A DNA stretch of 53,211 nt from an uncultured Pelagibacteraceae bacterium (GTDB lineage Bacteria; Pseudomonadota; Alphaproteobacteria; Pelagibacterales; Pelagibacteraceae). Positions 1 through 9,217 of the stretch are shown here, piece by piece. The stretch spans positions 1 to 53,211 of the forward strand of contig CACHOW010000006.1 in the NCBI GenBank assembly GCA_902581695.1, given 5' to 3'. Below the pieces are notes generated by a model, which was given only the letters and a program-made list of their open reading frames with translations, was not told where the DNA came from and made no database searches. The stretch's first letter is position 1, and the number at the start of each line of letters is the position of its first letter. Position numbers and translations under genes: made by a program.

Positions 1-40
1 TAGAAATATTTCAATAATTATGATTAATTAGGTTTTTTCA

Positions 41-973
41 ATGAAATTATTAACTGGAAATAGCAACAAGGTTTTAAGTAAAAATATTGCTAAATATTTA
101 AGGTCCAAACTTGTAAATTCGAGTATTAGAAAGTTTGCTGACGGGGAAATTTATGTTGAAATAAATGAAAATATAAGAGGAAATAGTATCTTTATAATTC
201 AGTCAATTTCATCCCCCGCAAATGATAACCTCATGGAATTACTTTTATGTATAGATGCACTTAAAAGATCTTCGGCAAAAAATATAACTGCTGTTATCCC
301 ATATTTTGGTTATGCAAGACAAGATAGAAAAGTTGTTCCAAGAACATCCATATCTGCAAAATTAGTATCAAATTTAATTACTAAATCTGGAGCCGATAGA
401 GTTGTTACAGTAGACTTGCATGCAGGTCAAATTCAAGGATTCTTCGACATCCCTGTAGACAACCTTTTTGCTACTCCAATATTTGCTCGCCATGTTAAAA
501 AGAAAATCAAAAACAAAAAAATTATATGTGTTGCACCTGATGTTGGGGGAACTGAAAGAGCTCGAGCTTTAGGTAAGCTTCTAAATGTTGGTCTGGCAAT
601 AGTGGATAAAAGAAGACCGAAACCGGGGCAATCACAAGTCATGAATGTCATTGGAGATGTAAAAAATAAAACTTGTATAATTGTAGATGATATAATTGAT
701 TCAGGTGGCACTATTATTAATGCTGCTAAAGCCTTAAAAACAAGAGGTGCAAAGGAAGTTTATGTTTATATTACTCACGGAGTTTTAAGTGGGGATGCCG
801 TAAAAAAGATTAAAAGCTCAGTAATTAAAAATTTAGTTATTACAGATACAATTGATAATAGCCACAAAACTAAAAATGTTAAAAACATAGAAGTTTTGCC
901 AATTTCAGGCCTAATGGGTGAAGCAATTAAAAGAATATCTAATTCAACTTCTGTATCTGATTTATTTAAATAA
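41..973 (+). CDS. prs: Ribose-phosphate pyrophosphokinase (PRPP synthetase)
   Basis: Makes PRPP from ribose 5-phosphate and ATP in the cytoplasm, feeding purine, pyrimidine, histidine, tryptophan and NAD synthesis. The 310-residue protein has the usual length of a class I enzyme. Visible motifs are the flexible catalytic loop YARQDRK at residues 91-97, the [12 protein letters not shown] segment at 125-136 and the PRPP-binding loop [10 protein letters not shown] at 215-224. It heads a same-strand run prs - L25 - pth - ychF, an order common in proteobacteria and consistent with one operon. Only 40 bp of upstream sequence is in the window, so its promoter cannot be judged. Identification is secure. 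Confidence 0.97.
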   Translation: MKLLTGNSNKVLSKNIAKYLRSKLVNSSIRKFADGEIYVEINENIRGNSIFIIQSISSPANDNLMELLLCIDALKRSSAKNITAVIPYFGYARQDRKVVPRTSISAKLVSNLITKSGADRVVTVDLHAGQIQGFFDIPVDNLFATPIFARHVKKKIKNKKIICVAPDVGGTERARALGKLLNVGLAIVDKRRPKPGQSQVMNVIGDVKNKTCIIVDDIIDSGGTIINAAKALKTRGAKEVYVYITHGVLSGDAVKKIKSSVIKNLVITDTIDNSHKTKNVKNIEVLPISGLMGEAIKRISNSTSVSDLFK

Positions 974-1016
974 TTACCTTGATTATTTGTAAACATGGGT
1001 TAAAAAACTCTTCTTT

Positions 1017-1760
1017 ATGAACTCAATAGAAGCAAACATTAGAGACAACTCTACAAAAGGACAATTAAATTCCATTAGAGATAGTGGTAACGTACCAGCA
1101 ATTATTTATGGTGGAAAAAATGAAAACCAAAAAATATCAGTTTCAAAAAAACTATTGAAAGTTTTAATAGATAAAGAAAATTTTCTATCAAATATTATTT
1201 CTTTAAAAGTAGATGGAAAATCTCAAAATGTTCTGCCTAGAGAAGTTAAATATCATATTTTGAGTGACGAACCAACTCATGTAGATTTTTTAAGAGTACT
1301 TCCAGGAGTCAAAATAAAAATAGAGGTGCCAGTTAATTTTATAAATCATGAAAAATCTCCAGGTCTTAAAAGAGGCGGAGTTTTGAATATAGTGAGAAGG
1401 AAGGTAGAATTAAATTGCCCTAGTGAAAAAATACCAGAAAATTTAACAATAGATCTTAATGGAGTTGATATTGGCGAGAGCTTTAAAATTTCCTCAGTTA
1501 AATTAGACTCAGAGGTAACTCCTACAATTCAAGGAAGGGATTTTGTTATAGCTACACTGGCAGCACCTACTGTTATAAAAGAACCTGAAAAACCTGCTGA
1601 AGCCGAAGGGCCAGAAGGCGAAGAAGGAGCAGAAGCGGCTGCTGCTGAGGGAGATAAACCAATAGCAGATGCAACTAAAGGTGAGAAAAAAGAGGGTGAT
1701 GATAAAAAAACTGATGAAAAAAAATCAGCTGAAAAAAAACCTTCTGACGATAAAAAATAA
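1017..1760 (+). CDS. rplY: 50S ribosomal protein L25, CTC/TL5 family
   Basis: Binds 5S rRNA in the large ribosomal subunit. Residues 1 to about 95 are the L25 RNA-binding domain and about 100-190 the TL5/CTC C-terminal beta domain. The last roughly 55 residues are a low-complexity tail, first Glu/Ala/Gly-rich and then Lys/Asp/Glu-rich, that brings the protein to 247 residues and is probably disordered. It lies 43 bp after prs and 33 bp before pth. Pairing of L25 with pth is a widespread bacterial gene order. The family call is firm; the role of the charged tail is unknown. Confidence 0.95.
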   Translation: MNSIEANIRDNSTKGQLNSIRDSGNVPAIIYGGKNENQKISVSKKLLKVLIDKENFLSNIISLKVDGKSQNVLPREVKYHILSDEPTHVDFLRVLPGVKIKIEVPVNFINHEKSPGLKRGGVLNIVRRKVELNCPSEKIPENLTIDLNGVDIGESFKISSVKLDSEVTPTIQGRDFVIATLAAPTVIKEPEKPAEAEGPEGEEGAEAAAAEGDKPIADATKGEKKEGDDKKTDEKKSAEKKPSDDKK

Positions 1761-1793
1761 TCTATAAAATTGAAAATTTAATTCCATTTAATT

Positions 1794-2354
1794 ATGCTTT
1801 TATTTGTAGGATTAGGCAATCCAACTCCTGATAGTGAAAATAATAGACACAATGTGGGATTTAAAATTATAGATTCAATTAATAAGAAATTTAACTTAAC
1901 TAAACAAAAACCTAAATTTAAGGGCCTTTTAACAACAGGTACTATTGGGGACAAAAAAATTTATGCAATAAAACCGTTAACGTTCATGAATAACTCTGGA
2001 ATTTGTATAAGAGAACTAATTGAATATTTTAAGATAGATTCAGAAAATGTAATAGTTTTTCATGACGATCTAGATGTGGAGTTTGGAAAAATTAAAACTA
2101 AATTTGGTGGATCAAGTGCAGGTCATAATGGAATTGCGTCGATTGATAAATTTATAGGCAAAGACTACTCAAGAGTAAGGATTGGTATCGGTAAGCCCAA
2201 AGGGTCTATTGAGATTGCAGATTTTGTGCTACAAAATTTCGATGATGAAGAGACTATTAATATTGAAAAAATATCTCAAGACATAACAGAATCAATTTCT
2301 ATTCTTGTTGAAAAAAAGTTAGATCTATTTTCAAGTACAGTTAACAATAAATAA
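1794..2354 (+). CDS. pth: Peptidyl-tRNA hydrolase
   Basis: Cleaves peptidyl-tRNAs released by stalled ribosomes and recycles the tRNA. At 186 residues it is normal for bacterial Pth. The catalytic and substrate-binding residues line up with the E. coli enzyme: N9, H19, N66 in TFMNNSG and D92 in HDDLD, followed by the Gly-rich KFGGSSAGHNG loop. Its TAA stop shares one base with the ATG of ychF (TAATG at 2352-2356), suggesting translational coupling; pth-ychF adjacency is conserved in many bacteria. Confidence 0.97.
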   Translation: MLLFVGLGNPTPDSENNRHNVGFKIIDSINKKFNLTKQKPKFKGLLTTGTIGDKKIYAIKPLTFMNNSGICIRELIEYFKIDSENVIVFHDDLDVEFGKIKTKFGGSSAGHNGIASIDKFIGKDYSRVRIGIGKPKGSIEIADFVLQNFDDEETINIEKISQDITESISILVEKKLDLFSSTVNNK

Positions 2355-3427
2355 TGAGTTTTAAATGTGGAATAGTTGGATTGCCCAATGTTGGTAAATC
2401 AACTTTATTTAATGCTTTAACAAATTCAAGTAAAGCTCAGGCAGGAAATTTTCCTTTTTGTACAATCGACCCAAATGTTGGGGTAGTTCCAGTTCCTGAT
2501 GATAGATTAAAAAATTTAGCTAAAATTTCAAATTCAAAGAAGATTATAAACACGACTATTTCATTTGTTGATATAGCAGGATTGGTTAAAGGTGCTTCTA
2601 AAGGAGAAGGACTAGGAAATAAATTCCTTTCTCATATAAGAGAAGTTGATGCAATTATACACATGATTAGATGTTTCGACTCTGATGATATTCAAAATGT
2701 TAATCCAAATGTAGATCCTGTTAGAGATTTAGAGATAATTGAAACTGAAATGATGTTAGCTGATCTCGAGTCTATTCAAAAAAGATTAGAAAAAAATAAT
2801 AAAAAGACCTTGGAAGATGAACAATTAAAAATTCTTGAAACTACTTTGGATTATATAAATAATAACAAAGATATTTTAACTTTAAAATCTGAATTTGAAA
2901 AAAAACAAATCAATCAAAGTGGTTTACTTTCTTTAAAACCAAAGATATTTGTATGTAATGTAGATGAGCAAAGTATAAAAAATGGCAATCTCTACACCAA
3001 AAAATTTATTTCTAAGTTTGGACAAGAGAATAGTTTGATTATATCAGCAGATATAGAAAATCAAATAAATGAGTTAGATTTTAATGAAAAGAAAAATTAC
3101 ATGGAAATGATAGGATTAAAAGAAACTGGATTAAACATGTTAATTCAAAAAGGTTACCAAATCCTTGAATTGGATACTTATTTCACCTCTGGTCCAGAGG
3201 AAACTAGGGCATGGACTATACAAAAAAACTGTACTGCGCCAAAAGCTGCCGGAGAAATTCATACAGATTTTGAACAGGGATTTATTAGAGCTGAAACAAT
3301 TTCCTATGACGATTTTATTGAAAATGATGGGTGGGTAAATTCAAAAACAAATGGTAAGATGAGATTAGAAGGTAAAGATTATATTGTCAAAGATGGTGAT
3401 GTATTAAACTTTCGTTTCAATACGTGA
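2354..3427 (+). CDS. ychF: Redox-regulated ATPase YchF (Obg-family P-loop NTPase)
   Basis: Universally conserved OLA1/YchF translation-associated ATPase. Seen here: P-loop GLPNVGKST at residues 9-17, the DIAGLVKGASKGEGLGNKFL switch region, the NVDE specificity motif near residue 203 that replaces the NKxD of true GTPases, and a C-terminal TGS domain ending in VKDGDVLNFRF. At 357 residues it is full length. It is the last gene of the prs operon and runs 24 bp into the 3' end of the convergent cytochrome c1 gene, so no terminator can lie between them. Confidence 0.97.
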   Translation: MSFKCGIVGLPNVGKSTLFNALTNSSKAQAGNFPFCTIDPNVGVVPVPDDRLKNLAKISNSKKIINTTISFVDIAGLVKGASKGEGLGNKFLSHIREVDAIIHMIRCFDSDDIQNVNPNVDPVRDLEIIETEMMLADLESIQKRLEKNNKKTLEDEQLKILETTLDYINNNKDILTLKSEFEKKQINQSGLLSLKPKIFVCNVDEQSIKNGNLYTKKFISKFGQENSLIISADIENQINELDFNEKKNYMEMIGLKETGLNMLIQKGYQILELDTYFTSGPEETRAWTIQKNCTAPKAAGEIHTDFEQGFIRAETISYDDFIENDGWVNSKTNGKMRLEGKDYIVKDGDVLNFRFNT

Positions 3428-4183
3428 CCATATTCTTTTCATACTAAAGTAAACCAGAATCGTTAATATAATTAGATAAATTATTGCTTTAAAGCCCATT
3501 TGATGCCTTGATTCTAGGTGTGGCTCTGCAGCCCACATTAAAAATGTAGTTACATCTTTTGACATTTGCTCTACTGTTGAATTTGTGCCGTCGGCATACT
3601 CAATAAGTCCATCAGAAAGTTGGTTAGACATTTTAATTTTATTCCCATACATGTACTTATTATAATACACACCATCATCCAGGTTCATTCCTGCTGGAGG
3701 ATCCTCATAGCCCTGAAGAAGAGAATAAATATAGTCAACACCTCCTGCTCTAGCTTTAACTAATACTGACATATCTGGTGGATAAGCGCCACCATTAGCA
3801 GCTTGCGCAGCTTTAACATTTTCATATGGCATTACAAACTTATCAGATAATTTTCCTGGTCTAGTGAACATTTCACCATCTGCGTTTGGTCCATCAACAA
3901 CTTCAAAAGAGGCAGCTATAGTCTTAGCTTGCTGAGTTGTAAACTCTGGGCCTCCTTTTTCTGCCAAATTTCTATAACTCAAATATTTCATAGAATGACA
4001 TGAAGAACATACTTCAGTGTAAACTTGGTATCCTCTTTGAAGTGAACCACGATCAAATTTTCCAAAAAGACCTTTAAAACTCCAATCAGTTTTTAAGTAT
4101 TCAACTTTTTCTGCAGAGTTTGAGCTAATAGGGATACCTATTAGAAGTGACAAAAGAAATAAAATTCCAAAAAAATTTTTCAC
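3404..4183 (-). CDS. petC: Cytochrome c1 of the bc1 complex
   Basis: Heme c subunit of complex III that passes electrons from the Rieske protein to soluble or membrane cytochrome c. A signal peptide covers residues 1-23 (cleavage likely after SNSA). The covalent heme site is C59-SS-C62-H63, a PPDMSVL segment is present, and a single C-terminal anchor spans about 231-248. At 259 residues it is typical for an alphaproteobacterial c1. It starts directly after the cytochrome b stop with no gap, as third gene of petABC. Its 3' end overlaps ychF by 24 bp. Confidence 0.97.
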   Translation of the reverse strand: MKNFFGILFLLSLLIGIPISSNSAEKVEYLKTDWSFKGLFGKFDRGSLQRGYQVYTEVCSSCHSMKYLSYRNLAEKGGPEFTTQQAKTIAASFEVVDGPNADGEMFTRPGKLSDKFVMPYENVKAAQAANGGAYPPDMSVLVKARAGGVDYIYSLLQGYEDPPAGMNLDDGVYYNKYMYGNKIKMSNQLSDGLIEYADGTNSTVEQMSKDVTTFLMWAAEPHLESRHQMGFKAIIYLIILTILVYFSMKRIWSRIETKV

Positions 4184-5446
4184 TTATCTTTTAATACTTT
4201 CATTACTTTTTGCCATTGCCAAGTTTGGAGATCCCCCAAGCACTGGTTCAGTAATGCTCATTGGCACTGGAAGAGTTTTTTCCCTAAAGCCTAAAATAGG
4301 AAGGATGACTAAAAAATGTAAAAAATAGTATGTAGTAGCTATCCGGGCAATTAATAAATAAAGCCCTTCAGCAGGCATGGCCCCGACGTATCCTAAAATT
4401 AAAACATCAGCAACTAAAATCCAGTAAAATTGTTTATATAAAGGTCTAAAAACTGCAGATCTAATTTTTGATGTATCAAGCCATGGTAAAGCAGCTAAAA
4501 TTAAAATTGCAGATAACATCGCAATTACTCCTAAAAGCTTATCTGGAACAGATCTTAAAATTGCATAAAACGGTAGCAAATACCACTCTGGAACAATGTG
4601 TGCAGGTGTTACTAAAGGGTTCGCTTCAATATAATTATCAGCGTGACCTAAAATATTAGGAGTATAAAAAACGAAAAATGCAAAAACTATCATAAACATC
4701 AATAAAGCAAAACCATCTTTAATAACTATGTAAGGATGAAACGGAACTGTATCTTTCGAAGGTTTTTGAATATCTATACCAACTGGATTATTATTTCCTG
4801 GGACATGTAAAGCCCAAATGTGTAAGACTACTAAACCTAAAATTAAAAATGGTATTAAATAATGAAGAGTGAAAAATCTTGTTAATGTAGGGTTGTCAAC
4901 AGAATAACCACCCCACAACCAAGTTACAATCCCCTCACCTACCAAAGGAATTGCACTAAATAAATTTGTAATAACTGTAGCTCCCCAAAAACTCATTTGT
5001 CCCCACGGAAGTACATAACCCATAAAGGCTGCTGCCATCATCAATAAATAAATAATAATCCCCAAAATCCATATAATTTCTCTTGGAGATTTGTAAGATC
5101 CATAAAATAAAGATCTAAAAATGTGAATATATACTGCTAAAAAAAACATTGATGCACCATTGGCATGAATATACCTTATTAACCATCCATAATTTACATC
5201 TCTCATTATGTGTTCAACGCTTTCAAAGGCCATATCTGCATGAGCGATATAATGCATCGCAAGCGTAAGACCTGTTACTATTTGAGTTATCAAACAGAAA
5301 GTAAGAATTCCACCAAATGTCCACCAGTAATTTAAATTCTTTGGTGTTGGATAATCAGTTAGATGACTTGCTAGAGTCAACAATGGGAGTCTATCATTAA
5401 ACCATTTTCCAAATTTTGATTTAGGGATATAATTTTGATCACTCAT
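4184..5446 (-). CDS. petB: Cytochrome b of the bc1 complex
   Basis: Quinol-oxidising membrane subunit of complex III carrying hemes bL and bH. The 420-residue protein is full length with about eight transmembrane segments. Diagnostic segments are the heme-ligand regions with LAMHYIAH and [31 protein letters not shown] next to the Qo site, and the second heme helix around [20 protein letters not shown]. The [13 protein letters not shown] stretch contains the PEWY motif that defines the Qo pocket. It is separated by 6 bp from the Rieske gene upstream and abuts cytochrome c1 downstream. Confidence 0.98.
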   Translation of the reverse strand: MSDQNYIPKSKFGKWFNDRLPLLTLASHLTDYPTPKNLNYWWTFGGILTFCLITQIVTGLTLAMHYIAHADMAFESVEHIMRDVNYGWLIRYIHANGASMFFLAVYIHIFRSLFYGSYKSPREIIWILGIIIYLLMMAAAFMGYVLPWGQMSFWGATVITNLFSAIPLVGEGIVTWLWGGYSVDNPTLTRFFTLHYLIPFLILGLVVLHIWALHVPGNNNPVGIDIQKPSKDTVPFHPYIVIKDGFALLMFMIVFAFFVFYTPNILGHADNYIEANPLVTPAHIVPEWYLLPFYAILRSVPDKLLGVIAMLSAILILAALPWLDTSKIRSAVFRPLYKQFYWILVADVLILGYVGAMPAEGLYLLIARIATTYYFLHFLVILPILGFREKTLPVPMSITEPVLGGSPNLAMAKSNESIKR

Positions 5447-5452
5447 TATTCT

Positions 5453-5962
5453 TTAACCGATTTTAATTGTATTAGTATTAACAAATTCATATTTTGGAAT
5501 CTCCATGTTTGTTGGTGCTGGACCTTTTCTAATTCTTCCAGATATATCATAGTGAGATCCGTGGCATGGACAAAACCAACCGTTATAGTCTCCTTTGTCA
5601 TTAAGGGGAACACATCCTAAATGAGTGCAGACTCCGAGCATTACAAGCCACTCTGGATCTTTTGCTCTATCCTCATCTTTTTCAGGATGTTTTAATTCTT
5701 CCATTTTAACTGACTTCGCTTCAGAAATTTCTTCTTGAGTTCTCCTTCTAATAAAAACTGGTTTGCCTCTCCAAAGAACCGTGATTGTATTTCCTGGAGT
5801 TAGTGAGCTCACATCTACCTCTGTGCTTGCTAGAGCTTTAACTGATGCGTCTGGATTCATTTGATCAATCATGGGCCATACTGTTGCGCCTACACCAACT
5901 GCCCCCACAGCATAAGTGGCTGTAAATAAGAAGTCTCTTCTAGTAGTTTTATTTTTTGACAT
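5453..5962 (-). CDS. petA: Rieske iron-sulfur subunit of the bc1 complex
   Basis: [2Fe-2S] protein that takes the first electron from quinol in complex III. The cluster ligands are in CTHLGC and CPCHGSHYD, and the two cysteines that form the stabilising disulfide are also present. The N-terminus has TTRRDFLF followed by a hydrophobic segment, a twin-arginine type uncleaved anchor. The start is set at the ATG at 5962 ([10 protein letters not shown], 169 aa); a TTG four codons upstream would add MKLL and is less likely. First gene of petABC. Confidence 0.97.
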   Translation of the reverse strand: MSKNKTTRRDFLFTATYAVGAVGVGATVWPMIDQMNPDASVKALASTEVDVSSLTPGNTITVLWRGKPVFIRRRTQEEISEAKSVKMEELKHPEKDEDRAKDPEWLVMLGVCTHLGCVPLNDKGDYNGWFCPCHGSHYDISGRIRKGPAPTNMEIPKYEFVNTNTIKIG

Positions 5963-6055
5963 AAGTAATTTCAATTAAATATACTCAATATAGATTATTT
6001 CTACTTAAATATATGGTTTCATATAATATAAAATAGTAAATTTACTACTGATAGA
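5963..6055. promoter_or_regulatory. Divergent spacer between petA and trmL
   Basis: This A/T-rich spacer must hold the promoters of the bc1 operon (leftward) and of trmL-hemF-greA (rightward). On the + strand a perfect TATAAT occurs at 6022-6027, about 29 bp before the first trmL start, without a good -35 element. On the - strand TATATT-like boxes precede petA but none is convincing. It is one of the longest untranslated stretches in the window. Confidence 0.4.
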
Positions 6056-6529
6056 ATGACACATAATATTATGAAACAAGGGCCAAAAATTGCATTATTT
6101 CAACCAGATATACCTCAAAATACAGCGGCTATAATTAGAACTTGTGCTTGCTTAGGAGCAAAATTAGAGATCATTGAACCCTGTGGTTTTTTATTGAGTG
6201 ATAAAAGATTCGAAAGAGTAGTAATGGATTATATGGATGAGAAGAATATAATATTTCATAAAAGTTTTGATGATTTTTCAAATTCTAAAAAGAATCAAAG
6301 AATTATACTGATGACAACGAAAGCAAACGTATCTTATACAAAATTTAAATTTGATAGACGAGATACAATTTTATTTGGAAGAGAAAGTGCTGGTGTTCCT
6401 AAAAAAGTGCGATCCTTAATTAAGAATCAATTAAAAATACCTATGAAAAAAAACAAACGTTCACTAAATGTTGCAACTTCAGTAGCAATTATTTTAGCTG
6501 AAAGCTTAAAACAAACTGAATTAATTTAA
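6056..6529 (+). CDS. trmL: tRNA (cytidine(34)/uridine(34)-2'-O)-methyltransferase
   Basis: SPOUT-class methyltransferase expected to 2'-O-methylate the wobble base of tRNA-Leu isoacceptors. Visible: FQPDIPQNTAAIIRTCA near the N-terminus, IEPCGFLLSDKRF, and the C-terminal trefoil-knot signature LFGRESAGVPKKV followed by IPMKKNKRSLNVATSVAI. At 157 residues it is TrmL-sized. The ATG at 6071 (MKQGPKIALF) aligns better with the family N-terminus than the ATG at 6056, so the true protein may be five residues shorter. A 1-bp gap separates it from hemF. Confidence 0.93.
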   Translation: MTHNIMKQGPKIALFQPDIPQNTAAIIRTCACLGAKLEIIEPCGFLLSDKRFERVVMDYMDEKNIIFHKSFDDFSNSKKNQRIILMTTKANVSYTKFKFDRRDTILFGRESAGVPKKVRSLIKNQLKIPMKKNKRSLNVATSVAIILAESLKQTELI

Positions 6530-6530
6530 T

Positions 6531-7358
6531 ATGAATTTAGAAATTAAAAAAGACTTAGTTAGTAATTGGTTTCAAACTCTTCAAGATGCTTTTTGTAATG
6601 ATATAATCAAAATTGAAAGAAATAAAACTAAGTTTAAATCTACCAATTGGAAAAGAGACACTAAAAAGGATGAAGGTGGTGGTGAGTATAGAATACTTCA
6701 AAATGGAAAAGTATTCGATAAAGTTGGGGTAAACTTTTCTAAAGTTTATGGAAAATTTCCAAGAGAATTTCAAAAGAATATACCCGGAGCCTATAAAGAT
6801 CCAAAATTTTGGGCGACAGGAATTTCTGTTGTCATGCATATGAAAAATCCATTAATCCCAGCTATGCACTTCAACACAAGATATATTTGTACAACGCATG
6901 ATTGGTTTGGTGGTGGAATGGATGTAACACCCTCGAAGGTAGATACTGCAGAAAAAAAGGAATTTCATAAGATATTAAAAAATATGTGCAATCGACATAA
7001 CAAAAATTTTTACAGAAAATATAAAAAATGGTGTGATGAATACTTTTATTTACCTCATAGAAAAGAAGCCAGAGGTATAGGGGGAATTTTTTTTGATTAT
7101 AAGAAAGATAATTTTGAAAAAGATTTTAGATTTGTAAGAGATGTTGGCATCACTTTCCAATTAATTTTTAATAAAATAATTACAAAAAAAATAAAAAGAA
7201 AATGGACTGCTAAAGATAAAGAGATGCAGTACGTTAAAAGAGGTAGATATGCAGAGTTTAATTTATTATATGACAGGGGAACTAAATTTGGATTAAAGAC
7301 TGGTGGAAATACGGAAGGTATTTTAATGTCGCTTCCACCATTAGCTAAATGGAAATAA
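6531..7358 (+). CDS. hemF: Oxygen-dependent coproporphyrinogen III oxidase
   Basis: Oxidative decarboxylation of coproporphyrinogen III to protoporphyrinogen IX with O2, a late heme-synthesis step in the cytoplasm. Visible family blocks are GGGEYRILQNGKVFDKVGVN, the PAMHFNTRYI segment, WFGGGMDVTP, RGIGGIFFD and GRYAEFNLLYDRGTKFGL near the C-terminus. At 275 residues it is slightly short, mainly at the N-terminus. Heme demand fits the neighbouring bc1 and nearby aa3 oxidase genes. It lies between trmL and greA with 1-bp gaps on both sides. Confidence 0.97.
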   Translation: MNLEIKKDLVSNWFQTLQDAFCNDIIKIERNKTKFKSTNWKRDTKKDEGGGEYRILQNGKVFDKVGVNFSKVYGKFPREFQKNIPGAYKDPKFWATGISVVMHMKNPLIPAMHFNTRYICTTHDWFGGGMDVTPSKVDTAEKKEFHKILKNMCNRHNKNFYRKYKKWCDEYFYLPHRKEARGIGGIFFDYKKDNFEKDFRFVRDVGITFQLIFNKIITKKIKRKWTAKDKEMQYVKRGRYAEFNLLYDRGTKFGLKTGGNTEGILMSLPPLAKWK

Positions 7359-7359
7359 T

Positions 7360-7836
7360 ATGGATAAAGAACCAATTACTCTTAATGGATTAAATAAATT
7401 AAAAAAAGAATTGATTTTTCTTAAAGAAAAAAAAAGACCAGAAATAGTTGCTGCTATAGCTGAGGCTAGATCTCATGGGGATTTAAAAGAAAATGCCGAG
7501 TATCACGCTGCGAAAGAAGAACAGTCACATGCTGAGGGACGTATAACGGAAATAAATGATATTATTGCTAGAGCTAATGTTATTGATGTAACAAAATTAA
7601 ATAATGAAGGTAAAGTAATTTTTGGTTCAACAGTATTTTTAGAAAATTTGGACACTGGGGAAAAAATTGACTATAAAATAGTTGGCAAGGACGAGGCTGA
7701 CTTAAAAAAAAAACTTATCTATTATCAATCACCTATTGGTAAAGGTTTGATAGGAAAAAACAAAGATGATTTGGTCGAAATCATTACACCTGCTGGGAAA
7801 AAGAATTTTGAAATTAAAGACGTAAAATATACTTAA
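7360..7836 (+). CDS. greA: Transcription elongation factor GreA
   Basis: Rescues backtracked RNA polymerase by stimulating transcript cleavage. The 158-residue protein has the N-terminal coiled coil with the acidic tip region HGDLKENAEYHAAKEEQ and a C-terminal FKBP-like domain containing YQSPIGKGLIGK. It sits 1 bp after hemF. Its TAA stop lies in the palindrome TTAA (7833-7836), which also supplies the TAA stop of the convergent cca gene. Confidence 0.97.
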   Translation: MDKEPITLNGLNKLKKELIFLKEKKRPEIVAAIAEARSHGDLKENAEYHAAKEEQSHAEGRITEINDIIARANVIDVTKLNNEGKVIFGSTVFLENLDTGEKIDYKIVGKDEADLKKKLIYYQSPIGKGLIGKNKDDLVEIITPAGKKNFEIKDVKYT

Positions 7837-9107
7837 TCATTTACAATATTTTCTACCTGATGATCAGAGATTTGAAAATTATTTTTTACCCATAGTTCTT
7901 CAATTAATTTAAGTTTTGCACCCAATTGTTTTCCCTCTGGAATTTTGTATTTTTCCATTAAGATATCAGCACCTATAGGCATCTTTGGGACAGGTTTATT
8001 CAAATAATTTTCACATAATTCAATAAGATTTTGATCTATTTTTTTTGATTTAATAATCGCAAAGTTCAAAATATCAAGGGCTGCTTGTTTTCCATTATAA
8101 TAAAAAATTTCATTTGTACTTTTTTCATTAATTTTTTTTACATTATTTTTTTCTTTATAAAATTTATCAATAATCTTGATTCTCTTTTCATCTTTTTTAG
8201 AAATATTGAATTTATATAAAAAATAATCAGTATTATCAGTTTCGTCAATAATCATTAAAGATATTAAAAAAATAAAATCTGATTTTCTTATTATTTCTTT
8301 TTGAAGAGATCTTAATTTAGAAAAAATTTTCATATTTTTTAATTCTGGGAAAATCATTAAAATCAAATCTAGACTTATTTGATCATTAGATAATTTTTCT
8401 AAAGTGTTTAATTCTGTAAATTTCTTTAATTCATCTAATAATCTCTCTTTAGAAAGCTTTGAGACACCTTTGATATTTAATTTTAATTTTCTAATAAGAT
8501 CAGGGTTATGAGGATACTTAGAATAAAATAAAAAAAATCTTAAATATCTCAAAATCCTCAAATAGTCCTCTTTTATTCTTTCATCTGCGTCCCCTATAAA
8601 ATGGATCACTCCTTTTTCTAGGTCCTTTTTACCGTCATAGGGATCAAATAAATTCCCTTCAGCATCTGCATATATAGAATTAATTGTAAAGTCTCTTCTT
8701 GATGCGTCCTGTTTCCAATTTTTAGAAAATTTCACATTCGCGTGTCTTCCATCTGTGAAAATGTCTTCTCTCAAAGAAGTAATTTCAAATTTATAACTAT
8801 CTATCATAGCTGTGATTGTTCCATGATTAATCCCAGTTTCATAATAATCTATATTATTTTTTTTTAGTACATCACAAACTTTTTTTGGCTCTAAATTTGT
8901 TGCCATATCAACGTCATCTACTTTTTCTTTATTTAAAATTTTTCTTATACAGCCACCCACATATCTCACTTCACTTTCTTTGGAATAGTTATTAATGGCA
9001 TTAAAAATTTTATTTGCAGGTGTATTTTTAGATAAATCTTTTATTCTTTGACTAATGAAATCTAAATTATTAGATCTGAAAAAAATTTTATCTAAAAAGC
9101 TTCTCAT
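7833..9107 (-). CDS. cca: CCA tRNA nucleotidyltransferase / poly(A) polymerase family
   Basis: Class II nucleotidyltransferase that repairs or adds the CCA end of tRNAs. The head domain shows RYVGGCIRK at about residues 48-56, the catalytic DVD at 65-67 and RRDFTINSIYAD; tRNA-binding neck and body helices follow. At 424 residues it is in the range for alphaproteobacterial CCA enzymes. The only in-frame ATG before the catalytic core is at 9107, just 3 nt (ATT) after the 3' end of tRNA-Gln. No ribosome binding site can fit unless it lies inside the tRNA, so translation is probably leaderless after tRNA processing, or starts at a non-ATG codon further in. The gene ends in a TTAA shared with greA. 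Confidence 0.94.
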   Translation of the reverse strand: MRSFLDKIFFRSNNLDFISQRIKDLSKNTPANKIFNAINNYSKESEVRYVGGCIRKILNKEKVDDVDMATNLEPKKVCDVLKKNNIDYYETGINHGTITAMIDSYKFEITSLREDIFTDGRHANVKFSKNWKQDASRRDFTINSIYADAEGNLFDPYDGKKDLEKGVIHFIGDADERIKEDYLRILRYLRFFLFYSKYPHNPDLIRKLKLNIKGVSKLSKERLLDELKKFTELNTLEKLSNDQISLDLILMIFPELKNMKIFSKLRSLQKEIIRKSDFIFLISLMIIDETDNTDYFLYKFNISKKDEKRIKIIDKFYKEKNNVKKINEKSTNEIFYYNGKQAALDILNFAIIKSKKIDQNLIELCENYLNKPVPKMPIGADILMEKYKIPEGKQLGAKLKLIEELWVKNNFQISDHQVENIVND

Positions 9108-9110
9108 AAT

Positions 9111-9184
9111 TGGCTGGGGCGCTAGGATTCGAACCTAGGATGCAGGTACCAAAAACCCGTGCCTTACCGCTTGGCTACGCCCCA
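9111..9184 (-). tRNA. tRNA-Gln (anticodon TTG)
   Basis: Read on the minus strand this folds into a full cloverleaf of 74 nt. The acceptor stem TGGGGCG pairs with CGCCCCA, the D-arm is GCC/GGC, and the anticodon stem is CGGGT/ACCTG with loop TTTTGGT giving anticodon UUG. The T-arm TAGGTTCGAATCCTA carries the usual TTCGAAT loop. The discriminator is G and the CCA is encoded at 9111-9113. Overall it closely resembles E. coli tRNA-Gln. A TTATAC -10-like box is at 9196-9201, 12 nt before the mature 5' end, but no good -35 is seen; readthrough from ispE, which ends 33 bp upstream, is equally possible. Confidence 0.96.
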
Positions 9185-9217
9185 ATATTAAGTTCGTATA
9201 ACACAAAAAAATAAAAT

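Noticed and set aside
433..711. Opposite-strand ORF inside prs, and many similar antisense ORFs across the window
   Set aside because: They lie wholly inside well-identified genes, have no family motifs and no coupled neighbours; they are shadows of the real frames.
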